Source of the DNA: Bradyrhizobium sp. AUGA SZCCT0283
GTDB lineage: Bacteria > Pseudomonadota > Alphaproteobacteria > Rhizobiales > Xanthobacteraceae
DNA: 64,000 nt
Reading direction: 5' to 3'
Assembly: GCF_018130385.1 (NCBI RefSeq)
Contig: NZ_JAFCLU010000034.1
Coordinates: 1 to 64,000 of the forward strand
The translations under genes were made by a program, and so were the position numbers. This document shows, in pieces, positions 59,238-64,000 of the stretch. Numbering within the stretch: position 1 is the stretch's first letter; each line of letters opens with the position of its first letter. The notes under the pieces are model-generated. The model had not been told where the DNA came from and ran no database searches. It worked only from the letters and a program-made list of their open reading frames with translations.

Positions 59238-59891
59238 CTACGATCCTATCGTCAGCCGGTCCTTGACGTTCTTTACGCCGGGGGCCGACCAGGCCGCGTT
59301 CTCGACGGCAAACTTCTCGTCCCAATTGCGAACCTTACCTTCGAGCATGACTTCATCATCGTCTCGAACGGTGACACTTATATCCTTAGCTTCGATTTCG
59401 GCACGCCTTCTCAGGGCCGCTTCGATCTTCATTTTTACGTTGTCGGCCTTTGCATGCGGCACTATCTCGATATTGTTGACGATACTGCGCACCCCCGACA
59501 GCCTTCGGACATCGCGCTCGGCGCTGCTCTTTTGATAGTACCAGTTGACTTTGCCGGTCAAAGTCACCAAGCCGTCGCGCACCGTCACCTGTATCGCGTT
59601 GGCGGGAACGACGCTGTCCCAGGACAGCACGTCGACCGCGCGCCTGGCGATCTCGTCGTCAGACGCCTTTACATCCGAAGCATCGCGAACTTCGATTTCG
59701 TCCGCGATTCCATGCACGCCCTTTACCCGGCGCGCGGCGGCTATTGCCGCCAGCTTTTGCGCATAGCTGCTGACATGTCCGGTAAGCGTTACAATGTCCC
59801 GATCTACGGCCACGCCAATATGAGCAGCATCGACAATGGGCTCATAAGCGAGTTCATCCAGAATATCGTCACGCAGTTTCAGTTCATTCAT
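59238..59891 (-). CDS. Triple-BON domain protein (OsmY-like)
   Basis: 217 residues, ATG 59891 preceded by AGGAGG. Three BON modules: about 1-70 (DDILDELAYEPIVDAAHIGVAVDRDIVTLTGHVSSYAQK), 75-145 (IARRAVDVLSWDSVVPANAIQVTVRDGLVTLTGKVNWYYQK) and 150-217 (IEAALRRRAEIEAKDISVTVRDDDEVMLEGKVRNWDEK). No signal peptide, so unlike periplasmic OsmY it is apparently cytoplasmic. FixK/FNR-like box at 59955-59968. Confidence 0.9.
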   Translation of the reverse strand: MNELKLRDDILDELAYEPIVDAAHIGVAVDRDIVTLTGHVSSYAQKLAAIAAARRVKGVHGIADEIEVRDASDVKASDDEIARRAVDVLSWDSVVPANAIQVTVRDGLVTLTGKVNWYYQKSSAERDVRRLSGVRSIVNNIEIVPHAKADNVKMKIEAALRRRAEIEAKDISVTVRDDDEVMLEGKVRNWDEKFAVENAAWSAPGVKNVKDRLTIGS

Positions 59892-59954
59892 GATCTGCCT
59901 CCTGAGCGCCGAGTAAATTGCCGATTAAATAGCCGGACCTCGTCGATGGGGTTG

Positions 59955-59968
59955 TTGATGCAGGTCAA
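59955..59968 (-). promoter_or_regulatory. FixK/FNR box of the BON-hibernation factor unit
   Basis: Minus strand TTGACCTGCATCAA (TTGAC-N4-ATCAA), 64 bases before the BON gene start. Intact halves. Confidence 0.68.
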
Positions 59969-60075
59969 GGCTGGTCAGGCGTTTCAGACTGAAATATTCA
60001 AGGTCGCCGGGTTCCAGACTTCATCGCCGGCAACGACTTTTGGAGGAAGCGCAACAGCGAGCCGGCTGGACTGAC

Positions 60076-60213
60076 GTGAAGCCGCTCAAGACCCTCAAGT
60101 GGTGGGGTGATCCCGCCCAAGCAATCATAGATGCGATCATGGAGGAGAAGGTAGATGCCATCGTGATCGGACGGCGAGGCAGAGGCGGCCTTATCAGGGC
60201 TGCTGCTTGGTAG
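60076..60213 (+). pseudogene. 3' fragment of a universal stress protein gene
   Basis: Frame from GTG 60076 reads VKPLKTLKWWGDPAQAIIDAIMEEKVDAIVIGRRGRGGLIRAAAW then TAG. GDPAxxIIxxxxEEKxDxIVIGxRGxGG is the typical C-terminal part of UspA proteins, but the N-terminal half and the final LGSVSxxV segment are absent. Relic, in the 524-base space between the BON gene and the ligase fusion; the rest of that space holds no recognised gene. Confidence 0.65.
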
Positions 60214-60415
60214 GCCAGAAGCTGATTAGTCTTGCGCCTTGCGCTGTCATTGTCGTGCCATAGCTGCCGACCTTTTGTCTCGCTCGCATCAGTGCGACGG
60301 GATTAGGCATGCGACGCTCGACCTTTCGCTTCCAACGCTAGGAGCAGCGTTGAGCGAAGGAGCGACCGCTGACGAGGCTCCGTACTGTTGCGTTCTCGAA
60401 CGGGAAGTTAGATCG

Positions 60416-63274
60416 ATGACGTCGGAACGCCTTAGTTCACCAGATTCGCCTGCCAAGGTTACTGGGCAGGATTCGCGCGAACAAGATTTGATCACGGTCG
60501 TGGCGGCATTGGTGCGCGAACTACATCCTCAGCGCTTTAGGTTCATTGACGTCCGTCCGTCGAGCCGCATAGAGCGCGATCTGGGGATCGACAGCCTGGG
60601 CCGCACCGAACTCATCCTGCGAATTGAGCGTGCATTTCGCGTGCGACTACCTGCTCAAACCATCGGCGAGGCCGAAACCGTTCAAGATCTTGTGCAGGCG
60701 CTGGAACAGGCCAGACCGATGCAAGGACGAACGGCTCTCGAAACACGGCAGGCTCCTGCTCTTCCGTCTGTGCCAGCCGCGAGCGAAGCACAGACCCTGG
60801 TCGAGGTTCTGGAATGGCATGCGGCCCACCATCCCGACCGTCTGCATCTGACGGTATTGCAAGATGAGACGACGATTCTTGGCACATTGACATATGGCCA
60901 ACTCGCCACAAGAGCACGCAACGTGGCTCGCGGCCTGATCGCCCGAGATATTCTCCCCGGGGACCGGGTCGCCTTGATGCTGCCCACCAGCATCGATTTC
61001 TTCGTTGCTTTCTTCGGCATTCTTTACGCCGGCGCTATTCCGGTGCCGATTTATCCTCCGATGCGGCTTGCACAGATCGAGGAGCATCTGCGCCGCCAGA
61101 CCGGTATCTTGCGCAACGCCGGTGCTCGGCTCCTGATCACGATGCCCGAGGGCCGGCGGCTTGCCGGCCTGCTCCGCGCGCAGGTGGAAACGCTGAATGC
61201 GGCCGAGAGCGTCGAGAATCTGGAACTCGCCACTGCGATCATCGGGCTGCCGCAGGTTGCGGATCCCGATTCGATCGCACTTATCCAATATACATCCGGC
61301 AGTACCGGCGATCCGAAAGGAGTGCTGCTCAGCCACGCCAACCTGCTTGCCAACATCCGGGCGATGGGGGCGGTCATGGAGGCCAGCTCGGCTGATATAT
61401 TTGTCAGCTGGCTGCCCCTCTATCACGACATGGGTTTGATCGGCGCATGGCTCGGATGCCTGCACTTTGGAGCGTCGCTCTATGCCATGTCGCCATTGAG
61501 CTTCCTCGTGCGGCCGGAAAGCTGGCTGTGGGCCATCCACCGCTTTCGCGCCACCTTTTCTGCGTCGCCGAATTTCGGGTTCGAGCTGTGTCTCAACAAA
61601 ATAGCCGATGCGGACCTTGAAGGATTGGATCTCAGTTCCTTGCGCATGGTTGCCAACGGTGCGGAGCCCGTCAGCGTGCAGACACTGCGCCGATTCACCG
61701 ACCGATTTGGCCGCTACGGCTTTCCCGCAGGCGCCATGGCGCCTGTCTATGGCCTTGCTGAGAGCTCGGTCGGACTCGCTTTCCCGCCGATCGGCCGGCC
61801 GCCCGTCATCGATCGCGTCGACCGCGACAGGCTCAGCCTGCATGGGCAGGCTGAGCCGGCAAAGCCGGGCGACCCGAAACCGCTCGAGGTCGTGGCCTGC
61901 GGCCAGCCGCTACCCGGTCACGAGATTCGCATCGTCGATGAGGCCGGTTACGAGCTCGGCGAGCGGCGGGAAGGAAGGCTTGAATTTCGCTGCCCCTCCA
62001 CGACACGCGGCTATTTCCACAACGAGATCAAGACCCGCGAACTCATTCACAACGGCTGGATAGACAGCGCCGACCGCGCGTACATGGCCGGCGGCGACGT
62101 CTACATCACCGGCCGGATCAAGGACATCATCATTCGCGCCGGCCGTCATCTATACCCTCAGGAGATCGAGGAGGCGGTGGCCGGCATTCCGGGAATCCGC
62201 AAGGGTGGCGTCGCCGTCTTTGGCGCGGCCGATCGAGGCTCCGGCACCGAGCGCGTGGTTGTTCTCGCCGAGACGCGCGAGACCGATCCGACGAAGCGTG
62301 CAGCATTGCAGGCACGCGCGCAGGAGGTCACAACAGACATCGCCGGGACGCCACCGGACGAGGTGGTGCTCGCACCACCGAGTACTGTTCCTAAGACATC
62401 GAGTGGCAAGATCCGGCGCAGCGCCGCAAAAGAACTCTACGCGAGCGGTCACGTCGGTCCGACGCGACGTGCCCTGTGGTGGCAGCTTCTGCGTTTGGCG
62501 TTTTCCGGGGTCGGCCCGCAGATAAGGCGGTCGGGGCGATTGGCGCGCGAAATGCTCTATGCGGCCTGGTGGTGGCTAGTCCTTGCCGGTGCATTTCTGT
62601 TGGGATCGTTTGCTTTGCTCGTCCTGCCGCGCTTGTCGTGGCGCTGGTCTGCCCTCAGGGGGATTAGTCGCGGCGCGCTCGCGGCGATGGGGGTTTCGGT
62701 TTCGATCATCGGTATCGAACGCATCGCCAGCCGAAGAGCGATGCTCACGTTCAATCACTCAAGCTATATGGACGCGCTAGTATTGGCGGCGGTTCTCCCC
62801 GGCGAACCTGCAATTGTAGCCAAGAAGGAGCTTTCCGGGCAGCTTATGGCAGGCTCGCTGCTGCGGCGGCTGGGCATACCGTTTGTCGAGCGCTATGATG
62901 TGTCTGGCAGCCTCACAGATGCCGAGGCGCTGATTGCGTTAGCGCGCCAAGATCGCGTTCTGGTCTTCTTCCCGGAGGGCACATTCACCCGCCGGGCGGG
63001 CCTGTCCGGCTTCTATCTAGGTGCATTCAAGGTGGCTGCCGAGGCAGGACTTCCTGTCCTGCCGGGCACTATTTGCGGGACGCGATCACTGCTGCGCAGC
63101 GGCCAATGGTTTCCGAGGCGCACTGCCGTCACCGTAGAAATCGGCGAGCCGGTGACGCCGTCGGGCACGGATTTCGGCTCCGTGTTGCGGCTGCGCGATG
63201 AGGTGCGCAGGAGCATACTATCCCGCTGTGGCGAGCCCGATTTGGGAGAATTGGTGAAGCCGACAGCGCCGTGA
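60416..63274 (+). CDS. ACP-acyl-AMP ligase-acyltransferase fusion
   Basis: 952 residues from ATG 60416. An N-terminal acyl carrier domain (about 23-100) has phosphopantetheine site S60 in GIDSLGRTEL. An acyl-AMP ligase of the FAAL kind spans about 130-700: YTSGSTGDPKGVLLSHANL near 292, SWLPLYHDMGLIG, YGLAESSVG and GRIKDIIIRAGRHLYPQEIEEAV. A membrane helix near 712-737 (AAWWWLVLAGAFLLGSFALLVLP) is followed by a PlsC acyltransferase (about 755-940) with NHSSYMD (Hx4D) and FPEGTFTR. Activates a fatty acid, loads it on its own ACP and passes it to a glycerolipid or other acceptor. Unlike Aas of E. coli, the order and the carrier are different. Confidence 0.9.
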   Translation: MTSERLSSPDSPAKVTGQDSREQDLITVVAALVRELHPQRFRFIDVRPSSRIERDLGIDSLGRTELILRIERAFRVRLPAQTIGEAETVQDLVQALEQARPMQGRTALETRQAPALPSVPAASEAQTLVEVLEWHAAHHPDRLHLTVLQDETTILGTLTYGQLATRARNVARGLIARDILPGDRVALMLPTSIDFFVAFFGILYAGAIPVPIYPPMRLAQIEEHLRRQTGILRNAGARLLITMPEGRRLAGLLRAQVETLNAAESVENLELATAIIGLPQVADPDSIALIQYTSGSTGDPKGVLLSHANLLANIRAMGAVMEASSADIFVSWLPLYHDMGLIGAWLGCLHFGASLYAMSPLSFLVRPESWLWAIHRFRATFSASPNFGFELCLNKIADADLEGLDLSSLRMVANGAEPVSVQTLRRFTDRFGRYGFPAGAMAPVYGLAESSVGLAFPPIGRPPVIDRVDRDRLSLHGQAEPAKPGDPKPLEVVACGQPLPGHEIRIVDEAGYELGERREGRLEFRCPSTTRGYFHNEIKTRELIHNGWIDSADRAYMAGGDVYITGRIKDIIIRAGRHLYPQEIEEAVAGIPGIRKGGVAVFGAADRGSGTERVVVLAETRETDPTKRAALQARAQEVTTDIAGTPPDEVVLAPPSTVPKTSSGKIRRSAAKELYASGHVGPTRRALWWQLLRLAFSGVGPQIRRSGRLAREMLYAAWWWLVLAGAFLLGSFALLVLPRLSWRWSALRGISRGALAAMGVSVSIIGIERIASRRAMLTFNHSSYMDALVLAAVLPGEPAIVAKKELSGQLMAGSLLRRLGIPFVERYDVSGSLTDAEALIALARQDRVLVFFPEGTFTRRAGLSGFYLGAFKVAAEAGLPVLPGTICGTRSLLRSGQWFPRRTAVTVEIGEPVTPSGTDFGSVLRLRDEVRRSILSRCGEPDLGELVKPTAP

Positions 63275-63313
63275 ACCCGTGGCTGAGCGGAATTCGAAGC
63301 GACGCACCGAGCA

Positions 63314-64000
63314 CTATGGATCACCTTTCATTCGTGGCTGTCCGGCAAAGGCCGCCATGACCTCGTCCTGCATTCGCTCGTCCTGCCCGGTATAGCGGGT
63401 GGAGAAGTGAAACGGCTCAACCCTGCGCACCCCCGCCTGGCGAGCGATTTGCCCGGCCGCCTCGGTTGTCAGATGGGCGCGCCCGGTCGCCAAGGCCACG
63501 TCCGCTCTCGCAAACGCGGATTCAATGAACAGAAGGTCGGCGCCTTTGACCAGTTCGACGATCGCTTTGCGATTGTCCGCCGTATCCGCGACATCGGTCA
63601 CGTACCCGATCTTTTGGCCCGGAGTGACAGTCAATACGTCACGAAGCTTCCCGAGCGGCATGTCATGATCGTTCGTGCTCGTCATGGCGGAGCTGATCCG
63701 GACCGGAAAATCATCCGGTTTGCTCTCGCTGACCGCACGCTTAAGGTCGCTCAACCAGGGCCCTACCGGAAGCCCCAGTTTTGCGAGCCGGGTCTTCCAG
63801 ATATTCAAGTGAGCAGGTTCCTCGACGGCGAACCCCAGGCATGGCGTGTGATGTTCCAGCGCTGCGGTTGATACCCGGAAGGTTGGATCCTTGACCACGA
63901 TGCCTTCGTCGATCCGACCCGTACCCAATACTTCAGCGGCGAAGGCTGCCTTGAGACGAAACCGTGCTGTTTGAGTGGAAAGAGAGGGGTCGATCTCTGT
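63314..64000 (-). CDS. Metallo-beta-lactamase-fold hydrolase (RNase Z-like), N-terminus beyond the window
   Basis: The frame stays open through 64000, so only the C-terminal ~228 residues are visible; an internal TTG at 63928 is not a good start. Features include IGYVTDVADTADNRKAIVELVKGADLLFIESAFARADVALATGRAHLTTEAAGQIARQAGVRRVEPFHFSTRY with late MBL metal ligands Asp (YVTDV), His (AHLT) and His (FHFSTRY), resembling RNase Z/arylsulfatase-like C-terminal halves. Role in the low-oxygen block unknown. Confidence 0.75.
   Translation of the reverse strand, partial: TEIDPSLSTQTARFRLKAAFAAEVLGTGRIDEGIVVKDPTFRVSTAALEHHTPCLGFAVEEPAHLNIWKTRLAKLGLPVGPWLSDLKRAVSESKPDDFPVRISSAMTSTNDHDMPLGKLRDVLTVTPGQKIGYVTDVADTADNRKAIVELVKGADLLFIESAFARADVALATGRAHLTTEAAGQIARQAGVRRVEPFHFSTRYTGQDERMQDEVMAAFAGQPRMKGDP

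Noticed and set aside
1..64000. CRISPR array
   Set aside because: No regularly spaced direct repeats and no cas-like genes seen; all repeats found are palindromic elements or short tandem duplications.
1..64000. Antiphage defence or secondary metabolite cluster
   Set aside because: No recognised defence module or multi-modular synthase. The ACP-ligase-acyltransferase fusion stands alone, without ketosynthase or thiolation modules.

Overview
The window reads as chromosomal DNA of a Bradyrhizobium-like alphaproteobacterium (Nitrobacteraceae). This is inferred from high GC, start codons and Shine-Dalgarno sites typical of the group, a dense set of PAS/GGDEF/EAL and hybrid histidine kinases, GTAGGGTGGGCAAAGC-type and GTCATTGCGAGC-type dispersed palindromes, EcfG-like promoters (GGAAC-N16/17-NGTT), and FixK/FNR boxes (TTGAN-N4-NTCAA). 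No rRNA or other taxonomic anchor is present, so genus level is inference.

Layout. (1) 1-1363: right end of an integrative element. An integrase gene whose 5' end is replaced by an IS1182-type transposase remnant abuts the 3' end of tRNA-Leu(GAG). (2) 1.4-16 kb: core genes. These are a FliN-like protein, lipB, a tautomerase/LysR divergent pair, a hybrid sensor kinase, an operon of GbsR/MarR regulator, DUF4166 and a membrane NAD-epimerase, a Cache-PAS-GGDEF cyclase, acylphosphatase with a PEP-mutase/isocitrate-lyase-fold enzyme, propionyl-CoA carboxylase alpha and a degenerate secreted nuclease. (3) 16-22 kb: a large PAS hybrid kinase and a GGDEF-EAL protein. (4) 22-28 kb: a stress cluster with PAP2 phosphatase, YciE-type ferritin-like protein, PPC/DUF296 protein, a duplicated DUF6328 membrane protein, a CsbD-like protein and an exported alkaline-phosphatase-superfamily protein; two genes have EcfG-like promoters. 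(5) 28-32.5 kb: AraC regulator divergent from a Baeyer-Villiger monooxygenase and a serine esterase, which looks like a ketone-catabolic cassette. (6) 32.5-36 kb: a repeat-rich stretch with small genes and mobile palindromes. (7) 35-43.5 kb: peroxiredoxin, DUF2177, a chemoreceptor, DNA photolyase, an EamA transporter, an alcohol dehydrogenase remnant, another GGDEF protein, small exported proteins and tRNA-Arg(TCG).

(8) 43.7 kb to the end: a functionally coherent block beginning just downstream of tRNA-Arg and carrying seven FixK/FNR-like boxes. It encodes a P2-type cation ATPase; a tightly overlapped five-gene operon (acyl-CoA synthetase, pyruvate dehydrogenase E1alpha, E1beta, E2, stand-alone acyl carrier protein); a universal stress protein; CBS and CBS-BON proteins; nicotinate phosphoribosyltransferase, a PHP-family X DNA polymerase and nicotinamidase (NAD salvage plus DNA repair); a ribosome hibernation factor fused to a cold-shock domain; a triple-BON protein; a three-part ACP-acyl-AMP ligase-acyltransferase fusion; and a metallo-beta-lactamase-fold protein cut by the window end. 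The inferred theme is survival under oxygen limitation: acetyl-CoA and NAD supply, membrane lipid maintenance, ribosome hibernation and ion homeostasis. The most unusual parts are the ACP-tailed pyruvate dehydrogenase/acyl-CoA synthetase operon, the ACP-ligase-PlsC fusion and an orphan FixK box in an 800-bp non-coding gap.
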